Source: Geoalkalibacter subterraneus
GTDB taxonomy: Bacteria; Desulfobacterota; Desulfuromonadia; Desulfuromonadales; Geoalkalibacteraceae
NCBI RefSeq assembly: GCF_000827125.1
Contig: NZ_CP010311.1
Location: 1,922,001 to 1,986,000, forward strand
Direction: 5' to 3'
Length of the DNA stretch: 64,000 nucleotides
The position numbers were made by a program, and so were the translations under genes. The notes under the pieces were generated by a model that saw only the letters and a program-made list of their open reading frames with translations, ran no database searches and was not told the DNA's origin. Positions 18,199-27,505 of this stretch are shown here, piece by piece. Positions within the stretch are counted from its first letter, which is position 1; each line of letters begins with the position of its first letter.

Positions 18199-18741
18199 AT
18201 GAAAACAAAACTGCTCATGATCTCAGCCGTACTTTTTGCCCTCAGCCTCCCCATGAGCGCTATGGCAGCCAATGGTCACAATGACCATGACTCCCATGAT
18301 TCCCATGATTCCCATGGCGAACATGCAGACCAAGGTCACGACGCCCATGATCAACATGACGACCACGCCGGCCATGAAGGCATGAGCGCCGAGGGAGATA
18401 TGGTCGTGGTGGGCAGCGTCACCGAAAAAGGCGTAAAAGCCATGGCCCACATGAAGGATGTGCGCGAGGCGATGGCCGATATGGGCATGAACATCACCCA
18501 TCACTTCATGGTGGCATTCGTCGATGAACAATCCGGAGATCAGATCGAAGAAGGCATGGCCGCCCTGAAATTTGAAGGGCCCCAGGGTACTACTGAAGGG
18601 CCGATCAAAATGATGGGGATGGAGGGTCATTTCGGCGCCGATATCGAACTGGAACACCCCGGGCACTACAAACTGAAGGTCGGCACCAAACTGGCGGATG
18701 GCGAGAAACGCCAGTTTGAGTTTTCCTATGAGCTGAAATAG
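18199..18741 (+). CDS. His-rich periplasmic protein of the Cus operon
   Basis: A 180-residue secreted protein: signal peptide (about 1-23, ending AMA), then a His/Asp-rich segment (about 24-62) with repeats of the type HDSHDSHD and HDQHDDHAGHE, then a globular domain of about 115 residues ending HPGHYKLKVGTKLADGEKRQ. This end resembles the small Ig-like YtkA/CopC-type fold and also contains several Met and His. RBS AAAGGAG lies about 10 nt before the ATG. Its place as last gene of the efflux unit suggests a periplasmic Cu/Ag (or Ni/Zn) buffer or chaperone, functionally like CusF but unrelated in sequence. The function is inferred. Confidence 0.78.
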   Translation: MKTKLLMISAVLFALSLPMSAMAANGHNDHDSHDSHDSHGEHADQGHDAHDQHDDHAGHEGMSAEGDMVVVGSVTEKGVKAMAHMKDVREAMADMGMNITHHFMVAFVDEQSGDQIEEGMAALKFEGPQGTTEGPIKMMGMEGHFGADIELEHPGHYKLKVGTKLADGEKRQFEFSYELK

Positions 18742-18760
18742 TAAGCTAAATGGCAGGTTT

Positions 18761-18800
18761 CAGAATCTCGTGGATTTTATAAATGGTTCGCGAGATTCTG
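18761..18800 (+). terminator. Probable terminator of the Cus operon
   Basis: A perfect 10-bp stem (CAGAATCTCG at 18761-18770 with CGAGATTCTG at 18791-18800) and 20-nt loop sits 20 bp after the last Cus gene. A CTTTTT run follows at about 18810. The loop is long, so termination efficiency is uncertain. Confidence 0.55.
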
Positions 18801-18940
18801 GCCTGCTGACCTTTTTCCTCTCCCTGTCTTTCCGATCTCTGTTGCACAATATGCCCCGAAACAGGTAAGATGTTGGATAATTTTCAGATTTCGATTATCT
18901 TTCATTCGCAGGGCGACCGCAGGACTTTTAGCAACCCACC

Positions 18941-20851
18941 ATGACGTTTCATTTCTCCAGTCACGTTCGCGACACACGGCTTCTGCGTTTTATCCCGGGG
19001 ATCATCGCCGCGGTGTTTCTGCTCGCCGGTTGTGCCGGTCCGCAGAAACATCTCTCCCGTGCCGACGATGTGGCCCGGGAGATCCTCGCGAGCAAGCAGC
19101 AGGAAGCATTGGGGCGCACTGAGCCGTTTACCATTGAAAGTGCTGGGGAAACTCTGCGCAAACGGCTGCTTGAAGCTCAGAATCTGCAGAGGTCTCACCC
19201 GGCGTCTCTTGGTCGCGGAGAGTTGGAGCATATCGAACATTGGCCGGGCCTTGACGAGGATTTCGCGCGGGACGAGGCTGCTGCCCCGCCTATCCCGGTG
19301 GCGGACGGCCCCATCCGGCTCACCCTGCAGGAGGCGCTGGAGATTGCCGCCGCCTCCAGCCGTGATTTCCAGGACCGCAAGGAGAATGTCTTTCAGACCG
19401 CGCTGGTGCTGGACCTGGAGAGAAACACCTTCCGCAATATTTTCTCCGGTGAAGCTCAGAGTGGCATCAGCACCGACCTGGGCGGTTCGCGCACGGTGAC
19501 CGGCAGCGAAAGCTCCGCTTCGACCTCACTCTCCCGCACCCTGAAAAGCGGCGCAGCACTCACCACCAGCCTGGCGTTTGATCTGGTCAAGCTGCTCACT
19601 GCCGAGCGCCCTTCAAGTCTTGGAATTATCGCCGACGCCTCCATCTCCATTCCGCTTTGGCGCGGGGCTGGTCGTCATATTGTGACCGAACCGCTGGTTC
19701 AGGCAGAGCGGGACGTGGTGTATGCCATCTGGGAATTTGAACGCTTTAAACGATCCTTCGCCGTGGATACGGCCACACGCTATCTGGGGGTGTTGAGTCA
19801 GCTCGACCAGGTTGAAAATGCGGAGGACAACTATCGGCGCCTCGTGTCGTCGACCCGCCGGGCCCGGCGTCTCGCTGATGCAGGACGCCTCCCGGAGATC
19901 CAGGTCGACCAGGCGCGCCAGGACGAGCTGCGGGCCCGCAACCGTTGGGTGAGCGCGCGCCAGTCCTATGCGAGCACCCTGGATCAGTTCAAAATTTTTC
20001 TCGGACTTCCCCCTGATGCGCAACTCGAACTGGACCGGGATGTATTGCAGTCACTCGCGGAAAAAGCGCAGGCACGCCTGAACATTGAACTCGAACAGGC
20101 GCCCCCTGACGCCGACACCGCTTTGTCCGCCGATGCGTCCATCGAACTTCGGATGCCTGACATGCGCTTTGCCGGGCCCTACGAGATAGAGCCGCAGCGT
20201 GCCGTTGCGCTTGCACTCGAGCACCGGCTCGATCTGCGCTCTGGCCAGGAACAGATCTACGACGCCCAGCGCAAGGTGGTGGTCGCTGCCGATGCCCTGG
20301 GTGGTGAATTTACCCTGCTCGGCTCCGCCCGTGCCGGTGAGAGGCGCTCGCTGGGGACGGCCGGCCTCGACAATGCTCAGCTGCGTCCGGAAAAAGGTTT
20401 TTATTCGGCCTTGCTGAGCCTGGATCTGCCCTTTGAGCGTACGGCGGAACGCAACACTTTTCGCAACAGCCTGATTGCCCTTGATCGACAGGTTCGCAGT
20501 TTCCAGGAGCTTGAAGACCGGATCAAACTCGAAGTGCGCAATGGGCTGCGCGACCTTCTGGAGTTTCGCGAAGGGTTGCGCATTCAAGCCCAGGCGGTAC
20601 GGGTCGCCCAGCGACGGGTCGAGAGCACCAGCCTTTTTCTGCAGGCCGGCCGGGCCGAAATCCGTGACCTGCTTGAAGCGCAGGAAGCCCTGGTCAGCGC
20701 CCGTAACGCATTGACATCCGCGCTGCTCAACTACCGCATCGCCGAACTCGCCCTCCAGCGCGACATGGGTGTTCTGCAGGTCAATGAAAAGGGACTGTGG
20801 ATCGAGTATCCTGTCGCGGACCTCAACACAGAAGACCGGAAGGACTCATGA
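18941..20851 (+). CDS. TolC-family outer membrane lipoprotein
   Basis: Efflux channel of 636 residues with a lipoprotein signal (FLLAGC, lipidated Cys at about residue 30). It is longer than a typical TolC because about 90 residues precede the first OEP repeat (LTLQEALEIAAASSRDFQDR). The second repeat begins at ALALEHRLDLRSGQEQIYDA, and LLEAQEALVSARNALTSALL is a classic OEP coiled-coil segment. It overlaps the next gene by 4 bp (ATGA), so translation is coupled. With the adaptor, ATPase and permease that follow, it forms a complete tripartite MacAB-TolC-like exporter. No clear Shine-Dalgarno precedes the ATG. The substrate is unknown. Confidence 0.85.
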   Translation: MTFHFSSHVRDTRLLRFIPGIIAAVFLLAGCAGPQKHLSRADDVAREILASKQQEALGRTEPFTIESAGETLRKRLLEAQNLQRSHPASLGRGELEHIEHWPGLDEDFARDEAAAPPIPVADGPIRLTLQEALEIAAASSRDFQDRKENVFQTALVLDLERNTFRNIFSGEAQSGISTDLGGSRTVTGSESSASTSLSRTLKSGAALTTSLAFDLVKLLTAERPSSLGIIADASISIPLWRGAGRHIVTEPLVQAERDVVYAIWEFERFKRSFAVDTATRYLGVLSQLDQVENAEDNYRRLVSSTRRARRLADAGRLPEIQVDQARQDELRARNRWVSARQSYASTLDQFKIFLGLPPDAQLELDRDVLQSLAEKAQARLNIELEQAPPDADTALSADASIELRMPDMRFAGPYEIEPQRAVALALEHRLDLRSGQEQIYDAQRKVVVAADALGGEFTLLGSARAGERRSLGTAGLDNAQLRPEKGFYSALLSLDLPFERTAERNTFRNSLIALDRQVRSFQELEDRIKLEVRNGLRDLLEFREGLRIQAQAVRVAQRRVESTSLFLQAGRAEIRDLLEAQEALVSARNALTSALLNYRIAELALQRDMGVLQVNEKGLWIEYPVADLNTEDRKDS

Positions 20852-22377
20852 CTAAGCGGAAAGCTCTCATATTCAGCTTCATTGCCGTGGTGATCATCGC
20901 GGTTGGAACCATCTGGATGGCACTGTCCGGTCTGTCTGCTCTGCCAGGCGCTGTCGAGGCAGAGCAGCGCGCGGTTTTCGAGGTCGTGCGGGGCGATCTG
21001 ACCATCAGCGTGCTGGAGGCGGGGACCATCCAGGCCCGCGACCAGGTGGTGATTAAAAACGAAGTCGAGGGGCGTACGACTATTCTTTCGCTGGTCGAAG
21101 AGGGCAGCCATGTGCGTAAGGGCGATCTGCTCATCGAACTCGACGCAAGCCAACTCCAGGATGCCCTGGTGGATCAGCAGATCCGCGTGCAGAACGCCGA
21201 AGCCGCCTACATCCGCAGCCGCGAAAACCTCGAAGTTATTCGCAACCAGGCCCGCAGTGACGTGGAAAAAGCCCGGCTTGACGCCCAGTTCGCTGTGGAG
21301 GATCTGCGCAAATACAAGGAAGGCGACTACCCCAAACAGCTCATGGAGGCGGAATCAACAATTACGATCCGTGAAGAGGAGTTGCGGCGCGCTCAGGAAA
21401 AACTGGAATGGTCGCGGGTGCTCTTCAAGGAAAAATACATCTCCCAGACCGAGCTGCAGGCGGATGAGCTGGCCGCGCAGAAAGCACAGCTCGACCTTGA
21501 ACTGGCGCGGGCCGCGCTGGATCTGCTTAAGAACTATTCCAACAAGCGGGAACTGGATGAACTCGAGAGCCAGGTCAGCCAGACCGCGATGGCCCTTGAA
21601 CGTGCCGAGAGAAAAGCCAGTGCCGACGTGGTTCAGGCCGAAGCGGAGCTGCGGGCCAAGGATTCCGAGTACCGCCGGGAGAAGTCCAAGCTGGAGAAGA
21701 TCGAGCAACAGATCGCAAAAACACGCCTGTATGCCCCGAAAGACGGGCTGGTGGTTTATGCGACATCGGCCCAGGCTAACTGGCGCGGCAATGTGGAACC
21801 CCTTGACGAGGGGCAGGAGGTCCGCGAGCGGCAGGAGTTGATCTATCTTCCGGCGCCCGATTCGGTCAAAGCCCAGATCAAGGTGCATGAATCTGTGTTG
21901 GACCAGGTGAAAGAAGGACTGCCGGTGCGGATTACCACCAATGCGCTGCCCGGACGGATCTTCCAGGGTCGGGTGGCCTCCATTGCGCCTCTGCCCGATG
22001 CCATGAGCGTCTGGCTCAATCCGGATCTCAAGGTTTACAACACGGATATTCATCTCGAAGGTGATGTGGCCGGACTGCGGACCGGCATGAGCTGTCAGGC
22101 CGAGATCCTGATTGATGAGATTGAGGACGCGCTCTTCGTGCCTCTACAATCAGTGACGGTACTCAATGGTCTGCAGGTGGTCTATATCGAAGGCGCACGC
22201 GGATATGTCCCCCGGCCGGTGGAGGTCGGCCGCAATAACCGCCGCATGGTGCACATCCTCGACGGATTGGAGGAGGGAGATATGGTGCTGCTCTCCCCTC
22301 CGCTGGCTTCAGGTTCCGAACGTGGCGAAAAAGAAGAGGATGAATTGCCGGTCACTCCGTCCGAGGTGAACGACTGA
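20848..22377 (+). CDS. MacA/HlyD-like adaptor of ABC exporter
   Basis: Periplasmic membrane-fusion protein of 509 residues. One N-terminal membrane helix (about residues 7-27) is followed by a lipoyl half-motif (VKNEVEGRTTILSLVEEGSH type), a long coiled coil (about 95-290, including KAQLDLELARAALDLLKNY), the second lipoyl half (RLYAPKDGLVVY) and beta-barrel and membrane-proximal domains. The hairpin is longer than in E. coli MacA. ATG 20848 overlaps the upstream stop (ATGA) and is preferred to the frame's earlier start at 20797. The stop overlaps the next gene by one base. It probably bridges the MacB-like transporter and the TolC-like lipoprotein. Confidence 0.87.
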   Translation: MTKRKALIFSFIAVVIIAVGTIWMALSGLSALPGAVEAEQRAVFEVVRGDLTISVLEAGTIQARDQVVIKNEVEGRTTILSLVEEGSHVRKGDLLIELDASQLQDALVDQQIRVQNAEAAYIRSRENLEVIRNQARSDVEKARLDAQFAVEDLRKYKEGDYPKQLMEAESTITIREEELRRAQEKLEWSRVLFKEKYISQTELQADELAAQKAQLDLELARAALDLLKNYSNKRELDELESQVSQTAMALERAERKASADVVQAEAELRAKDSEYRREKSKLEKIEQQIAKTRLYAPKDGLVVYATSAQANWRGNVEPLDEGQEVRERQELIYLPAPDSVKAQIKVHESVLDQVKEGLPVRITTNALPGRIFQGRVASIAPLPDAMSVWLNPDLKVYNTDIHLEGDVAGLRTGMSCQAEILIDEIEDALFVPLQSVTVLNGLQVVYIEGARGYVPRPVEVGRNNRRMVHILDGLEEGDMVLLSPPLASGSERGEKEEDELPVTPSEVND

Positions 22378-23078
22378 TGCTGTCACCGACCGATCGCAAA
22401 GGTCTTCCCATACGGCTTGAGGACGTCTGGAAAACCTACCGGGTGGGAGGCGAGGAGGTGCATGCTCTGGCGGGTGTTTCCATCGAATTTCTGCCCGGCA
22501 GTTTCTGGGCCATCATGGGGCCGAGCGGCTCCGGTAAGAGTACTCTGCTGAACCTGTTGGGCTGTCTCGACCGACCCAGCCGTGGACGGTATTTTATCCA
22601 GGGGCGCAATATTGCCGATTTGGTTGACGATGATCTGAGCGAGGTCCGCTTGCGGCACCTGGGCTTTATCTTCCAGAGCTTCAATCTCATCGCTCAGTTG
22701 AGCGTGCGGGAGAATATCGAACTGCCTTTATATTACCTTGGTTGGGAAGCAGACGAGAGCCGGCGGCGGGCGGAGGAGCTGGCAGAACTGGTGGGGCTTG
22801 AGCATCGTCTCGACCATCGGCCCAACGAGCTTTCAGGAGGGCAGCAGCAGCGGGTGGCCATTGCCCGGTCGCTGTCCAACGACCCCGACATGATTCTCGC
22901 CGACGAGCCGACCGGCAACCTCGATACACCCACCGGAAATCAGATCATGGAGCTGCTCGCCTCCCTCAACCAGAGCGGCAAAACCATCATCATGGTCACA
23001 CACGAAGCGGAAATTGCCGCGCATGCCCATAAGCGTCTTCACATACGCGATGGTCTCATCGACCGGATCGAAGGGTGA
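22377..23078 (+). CDS. ABC transporter ATP-binding protein, MacB/LolD type
   Basis: A 233-residue ATPase with Walker [16 protein letters not shown] (about residues 43-57), Q-loop [17 protein letters not shown], signature [16 protein letters not shown], Walker [13 protein letters not shown] and switch His in [11 protein letters not shown]. The LSGGQ and Q-loop contexts are those of the MacB/LolD mechanotransmission family. The start overlaps the adaptor's stop (TGATG), and the permease follows 3 bp downstream. ATPase and permease are therefore separate polypeptides here, unlike the fused MacB of enterobacteria. Confidence 0.93.
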   Translation: MLSPTDRKGLPIRLEDVWKTYRVGGEEVHALAGVSIEFLPGSFWAIMGPSGSGKSTLLNLLGCLDRPSRGRYFIQGRNIADLVDDDLSEVRLRHLGFIFQSFNLIAQLSVRENIELPLYYLGWEADESRRRAEELAELVGLEHRLDHRPNELSGGQQQRVAIARSLSNDPDMILADEPTGNLDTPTGNQIMELLASLNQSGKTIIMVTHEAEIAAHAHKRLHIRDGLIDRIEG

Positions 23079-23081
23079 ATC

Positions 23082-24353
23082 ATGCGTAAGCTCCGCATTG
23101 TCCGCAACATCCGCCTCGGCATCAAGAACCTGGTCCTCAATGGCCTGCGCAGCTTTCTGACCATGCTCGGTATGGTGTTCGGCGTTGGAAGCGTCATCGC
23201 CATGCTGTCCGTAGGGGAGGGCGCCAGCCAGGAGGCCCTGGAGCAGATCCGGCGGCTCGGCAGTGACAACATCCTGCTGAAATCCATTAAGCCGGTGGAA
23301 GATGAAAGCGCTTCCAAGCAGCGCACCTTCATCAGTATCTATGGTTTGACTTATGAGGATCAGCGACGCATCGTGGAAACCTTCTCCCAGGTTCGTCGCG
23401 TCGTCCCCGTTAAAGCCGTTCGCAAGGAAGCACGCTATGGCTCACGGGCGATGGAGGTCAGGGTGATGGGGGTAAACCCGGGATGGTTCGACCTGGTCGA
23501 GCGCCCCCTGCTTGTCGGACGTGTTCTTGGGCAGGACGATCTCGAAGGACACAGCTCCGCCGCGGTGGTTTCCGAGGCGGTCGCCCGAGAGCTGTTGGCT
23601 CTCGAAAAGCCCCTCGGTTCACAGATCGTCGTTCATGGAAATGTGTTCGAAGTGGTGGGTGTGGTCCGGTCGCAGGAAAACCAGGGCAACGGCGGAGTCC
23701 AGGCTCCGGATCGTGAAAACGATATTTACATCCCCCTGACGACGGCCCGGGATCGCTTCGGTGATATGATCATGAGAATGACATCGGGTAGTCGCTCCCT
23801 GGAGCAGGTCGAACTGCACCAGATTATTCTGCAGGTCGATTCGACCGAACAGGTGGAATCCGTCGCGACGGGAATCACAACCCTGCTGGAGCGGTTTCAC
23901 CGTAAAACGGATTATGAAATTCAGGTTCCGCTGGCGCTGCTGCGCCAGGCGGAAGCCACCAAGCGCACCTTCAATATTGTGCTGGGTTCGATTGCCGGCA
24001 TCAGCCTGCTGGTCGGCGGCATCGGCATTATGAATATCATGCTGGCGTCGGTGACGGAGAGAACACGCGAGATTGGAATCCGCCGTGCCATCGGTGCCAA
24101 GCAGGGCCAGATCGTGGGGCAGTTTCTCATAGAAACGGTGGTTCTCTCAACGGCAGGGGGGCTGTTTGGAATTGGAGTTGGGCTGCTGATTCCCTGGCTG
24201 ATCACATGGTTTGCCGGAATGACCACCGTGGTGACCATTTCGAGTCTTATCCTCTCCCTGGTGATCAGCCTGTCGGTTGGAATTGTCTTTGGTCTTTATC
24301 CCGCCATTCGTGCGGCCCGTCTTGATCCCATCGAGGCCTTGCGGCACGAATAG
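23082..24353 (+). CDS. ABC transporter permease, MacB/FtsX-like
   Basis: Membrane protein of 423 residues with the MacB plan. A first helix (about 20-45, LRSFLTMLGMVFGVGSVIAM) is followed by a large periplasmic domain (about 46-295) and three C-terminal helices (about 300-410). The coupling motif is TERTREIGIRRAIGAKQGQI. It ends RAARLDPIEALRHE, the usual C-terminus of this family. It is the last gene of the four-gene exporter operon. Such transporters use ATP in the cytoplasm to move substrates already in the periplasm, such as peptides, lipoproteins or siderophores; the substrate cannot be inferred. Confidence 0.9.
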   Translation: MRKLRIVRNIRLGIKNLVLNGLRSFLTMLGMVFGVGSVIAMLSVGEGASQEALEQIRRLGSDNILLKSIKPVEDESASKQRTFISIYGLTYEDQRRIVETFSQVRRVVPVKAVRKEARYGSRAMEVRVMGVNPGWFDLVERPLLVGRVLGQDDLEGHSSAAVVSEAVARELLALEKPLGSQIVVHGNVFEVVGVVRSQENQGNGGVQAPDRENDIYIPLTTARDRFGDMIMRMTSGSRSLEQVELHQIILQVDSTEQVESVATGITTLLERFHRKTDYEIQVPLALLRQAEATKRTFNIVLGSIAGISLLVGGIGIMNIMLASVTERTREIGIRRAIGAKQGQIVGQFLIETVVLSTAGGLFGIGVGLLIPWLITWFAGMTTVVTISSLILSLVISLSVGIVFGLYPAIRAARLDPIEALRHE

Positions 24354-24534
24354 AGGCTGACATCCGGGGCAGAACAAAGATGTCCTTCACGTTCTGGTCC
24401 AAGATCAACGGCAACGCGAGAGGTGGGCGATTTCTGGCGAACGCTCTTTTTGTTGTTAAAATGATTCGGGACCGATAAACTACCTCGAATTTCAATGACG
24501 CCGCAGTGCGTTTCGAACAAAAGGAGAAAAGATT

Positions 24535-24936
24535 TTGGCCGGATTGTTTCTGAGATGGTTCATTCTTACCCTGGCGATAATGGTTGCCGCCTACTTTCTT
24601 GACGGAATTCACGTGGCCGGGTTCGCTTCGGCCTTTTTTGCAGCAGCGCTGCTTGGCATCCTGAATGCCTTTTTTCGCCCCGTACTTTTTATCCTGACTC
24701 TGCCCATCAACGTGATGACCCTGGGACTTTTCACTTTCGTGATCAATGCTTTGCTGCTGCTCATGGTCTCCGGCGTCATTGGCGGCCTGATCGTCGACGG
24801 ATTCGGGACGGCTCTGCTGGGCTCTTTGATCATCAGTCTGGTGAGTTGGCTCCTCAGCTCTTTCATCAATGATCGCGGGCGTGTTGAATCCCTGAATATT
24901 GAACTGCATCGAAAGCGTGGCGACCACTGGGAGTAG
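24535..24936 (+). CDS. Phage-holin-4-superfamily small membrane protein
   Basis: A 133-residue protein with four hydrophobic helices covering most of its length and a charged C-terminal tail. ILNAFFRPVLFILTLPINVM is the family's signature region (bacterial proteins related to the mycobacteriophage holin-4 superfamily, formerly DUF360). The start is TTG at 24535, chosen because AAGGAG ends 8 nt before it and no in-frame ATG gives a complete first helix. Despite the family name, nothing phage-like surrounds it. The function of the chromosomal members is not established. Confidence 0.78.
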   Translation: MAGLFLRWFILTLAIMVAAYFLDGIHVAGFASAFFAAALLGILNAFFRPVLFILTLPINVMTLGLFTFVINALLLLMVSGVIGGLIVDGFGTALLGSLIISLVSWLLSSFINDRGRVESLNIELHRKRGDHWE

Positions 24937-25001
24937 TTTAATTCAGCAACAACCCAGGGTTACAGAATACTCTTATCTCACAGTTAGAAGGTTGATTAAA
25001 T

Positions 25002-26312
25002 ATGAAATCCCTGATGCGTAAAACCCGCTCGTTCCTGATGGTCCTTGTTTTTCTGGCATTGATTGCCGGAGCTTTTATCTATTTCCGTGACACGGATGGC
25101 CCGCAGATCACTGTGGATGGAGATCTTACATATGTGTCCGATAAGGCATTGAGGGCCGAGTTTAATGATGGCGCGGGACTTAGAAATGTTTTTGTCGAGG
25201 TCAGTCAGAATGGTGTCACAAAAGAACTGTTTGCTAAAAATTTTGATATCGGGGTGGCGCAGAGCACCGAGGAATTTTCCCTGCAGGGAGCACAGTTGCG
25301 CGATGGACCTGTGGAGCTGCGGATTCGTGCGACCGATCGTTCTATTTATCGCTTTGGTGCCGGTAATACCAATGAAGTTGTGTTGAATCTGACTTATGAC
25401 GGGACGCCTCCGCGCGTCAATGTGCTCAGTACCGCCCATAACATCAACCAGGGGGGAAGCGGGCTCATTGTCTATACAGCCAATGAAGAGATCGAAAAAT
25501 CCGGTATTCGTGCCGGTGAGTTTTTTTTCCCGGGTTATCGCCTGGCGGACGGCAATTATGCCTGTCTGTTCGCTTTTCCTCATGACATGTCTTCTTCCGA
25601 CTTCTCTCCCCGGCTCGTTGCGGTGGACCTCGCCGGCAATGAAGGTCGGGGTGGATTCTACTATCACGCCAATGCCCGGCAGTTTCGTCGCGATCGCATC
25701 AATATTTCAGATAATTTTCTTAGTACCAAGATGGTGCAGTATGAGCAGCTGTTTCCGCAAGCGCAGACGCCTCTCGACATCTTTCTGGCCGTCAATCGTG
25801 AACTCAGGGGTGAAAACAGACGACAACTGCAGGAAATCGGGCGTCAGACAGCCTCGGATTTTCTTTGGGAAGGAGCTTTTGTGCGGATGAGTGGTGCCAC
25901 GATGGCGGGTTTTGGGGATCATCGAAGCTATTATTATCAGGGGCAGAAAATCGACGAGCAGACTCACCTGGGGATCGATTTGGCCTCAACTCAACAAGCC
26001 TTCGTTCCCGCAGCCAATGACGGCGTTGTGGTTCTCGCTGATTTTTTCGGAATCTATGGGAATTGCGTGATCATCGATCATGGTCTTGGTTTGCAGACCA
26101 TTTATTCTCATCTGTCTCAGATCGAAGTCGCTGTGGGGGACAGGATCAAACAGGGAGATACGCTGGGGCGAACCGGAGCGACCGGCATGGCAGGGGGCGA
26201 TCATCTGCATTTCGGCGTTACTGTTTCGGGTATCCCTGTGAATCCCATTGAATGGTGGGATGGCAGCTGGATCCGCAACAACATTACCAGTAAGCTGGAA
26301 CGGGCACAGTAA
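25002..26312 (+). CDS. M23-family (LytM/NlpD-type) cell wall metallopeptidase
   Basis: Protein of 436 residues with an N-terminal membrane anchor or signal (about 8-28), an extended Ig-like N-terminal region (about 30-210) and a C-terminal LytM domain (about 305-415). The Zn-site motifs are complete: THLGIDLAS (His and Asp), TIYSHLSQIEV, and GGDHLHFGVTVSG (HxH). The VVLADFFGIYGNCVIIDHGL strand pattern is typical. It is predicted to be an envelope-tethered DD-endopeptidase that cuts peptidoglycan cross-links. It is a stand-alone gene on the plus strand, convergent with the ATP-grasp-like gene. The N-terminal domain is not recognised. Confidence 0.85.
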   Translation: MKSLMRKTRSFLMVLVFLALIAGAFIYFRDTDGPQITVDGDLTYVSDKALRAEFNDGAGLRNVFVEVSQNGVTKELFAKNFDIGVAQSTEEFSLQGAQLRDGPVELRIRATDRSIYRFGAGNTNEVVLNLTYDGTPPRVNVLSTAHNINQGGSGLIVYTANEEIEKSGIRAGEFFFPGYRLADGNYACLFAFPHDMSSSDFSPRLVAVDLAGNEGRGGFYYHANARQFRRDRINISDNFLSTKMVQYEQLFPQAQTPLDIFLAVNRELRGENRRQLQEIGRQTASDFLWEGAFVRMSGATMAGFGDHRSYYYQGQKIDEQTHLGIDLASTQQAFVPAANDGVVVLADFFGIYGNCVIIDHGLGLQTIYSHLSQIEVAVGDRIKQGDTLGRTGATGMAGGDHLHFGVTVSGIPVNPIEWWDGSWIRNNITSKLERAQ

Positions 26313-26360
26313 TCAACGCAGCTGGAGAGCAAAAGGCGGGCTATATATACTGCTGAATCG

Positions 26361-27491
26361 TTACGTCAGGGTGACAGGGGCAAAACCACTGTCCTCAGAA
26401 CTCATGTTTGTCACCTGCCCGCGATAAAGGCGGGCGGTGACGGCAAGGATCCGGTCTCGGTAAGCAAAGAGACGAAAGTCCACCTTGTGGGGTTTTTCCT
26501 TCCCCGGTAGAGTCAGTTGCGACGGAGGGACCAGAGCCTGTGCCAGAGTGTCTTGATCGGGCAGGGTTGCAAACCGCTTGCGGCTGATCTTGGCCCCGAT
26601 GTAAACCCCGCGGCTGCCGAAACGCGAAACCGGCTTGAAAACCAGCTCTTTTCGCTGCTGCCAGGCCTGGTCCCGCCCGAGTTGAGACAATAGGGTGCTG
26701 TATGGAACCTGGCGCTGCACTGTCTCCAGAACTCGCCTGTTTGCACACACCGCTTTCATCCGTTCATACTCCGACCACATCACCATGCGCCTTTTATCGC
26801 CCAGCAGGGCATAAGTGAAAGGGTTGGGGGTCAGGCATACGCGCCTGTTCCGGTAGGCCGCGAGTATGGCTGACATCTCGTCCGTTTCCAGATAAAAATC
26901 ACAATGGCGGTTATAGATCAGATCGACCGGCTCCCCCTGATAACAGACCCCGTTTTCATCGGCATCCAAAGCGGCAGAGTCTGCGATGGACGCTTTGACC
27001 CCCCAGGATTCAAAGAGGTCGGCAAAGGCCTGCATCTCCGGATAAAGAAACTGCTCAGGCGGGTTTTCATCCAGGATAAGGATGTGGCGCGGCTTTTTGA
27101 TTTCGCCTTTGCGAAAACGACGAAATTCCTCGGCGAAGGTTCCCAGCAACTGATTGCGTCTGCGCGGCGACGGGGCCCATTTGTTCAGGCCGTTTTCACT
27201 GGTATTTTCAGGAGAAGTCGAGAGCCAGGTCGGCAGTATGCCGCCGGCATTGGTGTTGACCTCAATCAGGCGGGGGCCCTGCTCTGTGACATGAAAATCA
27301 TATCCCATCATAACCGAATCGTGACCGGGGTCGAAACCTGCAACCGGAGGAGCTTCGGATTGAACGGCAGAGCGGTATTCCGGCATCCGGGACAGGCGAT
27401 AGAGTGATCGGACCAGGCGTATCATTTCGGCGAGATCACCGCATTTCAGCGGGACGGCCTGGCGTATGATGATTGATGACAGGTCGGACAT
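26361..27491 (-). CDS. ATP-grasp-like protein of unknown substrate
   Basis: A 376-residue cytoplasmic protein. Motifs suggest an ATP-grasp-type ligase: GYDFHVTEQGPRLIEVNTNA near residue 75 looks like an acceptor or metal-binding segment, PVDLIYNRHCDFY lies mid-protein, and KELVFKPVSRFGSRGVYIGA looks like the nucleotide-binding strand-loop (Lys plus Gly-rich loop). ATG 27491 has CGGAG upstream and is preferred to the frame's earlier start at 27524, which overlaps the kinase gene. It lies 14 bp after the histidine kinase stop, on the same strand. No partner enzyme is nearby and the substrate is unknown. Confidence 0.55.
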   Translation of the reverse strand: MSDLSSIIIRQAVPLKCGDLAEMIRLVRSLYRLSRMPEYRSAVQSEAPPVAGFDPGHDSVMMGYDFHVTEQGPRLIEVNTNAGGILPTWLSTSPENTSENGLNKWAPSPRRRNQLLGTFAEEFRRFRKGEIKKPRHILILDENPPEQFLYPEMQAFADLFESWGVKASIADSAALDADENGVCYQGEPVDLIYNRHCDFYLETDEMSAILAAYRNRRVCLTPNPFTYALLGDKRRMVMWSEYERMKAVCANRRVLETVQRQVPYSTLLSQLGRDQAWQQRKELVFKPVSRFGSRGVYIGAKISRKRFATLPDQDTLAQALVPPSQLTLPGKEKPHKVDFRLFAYRDRILAVTARLYRGQVTNMSSEDSGFAPVTLT

Positions 27492-27505
27492 AAAGGCTCC
27501 GAAAA

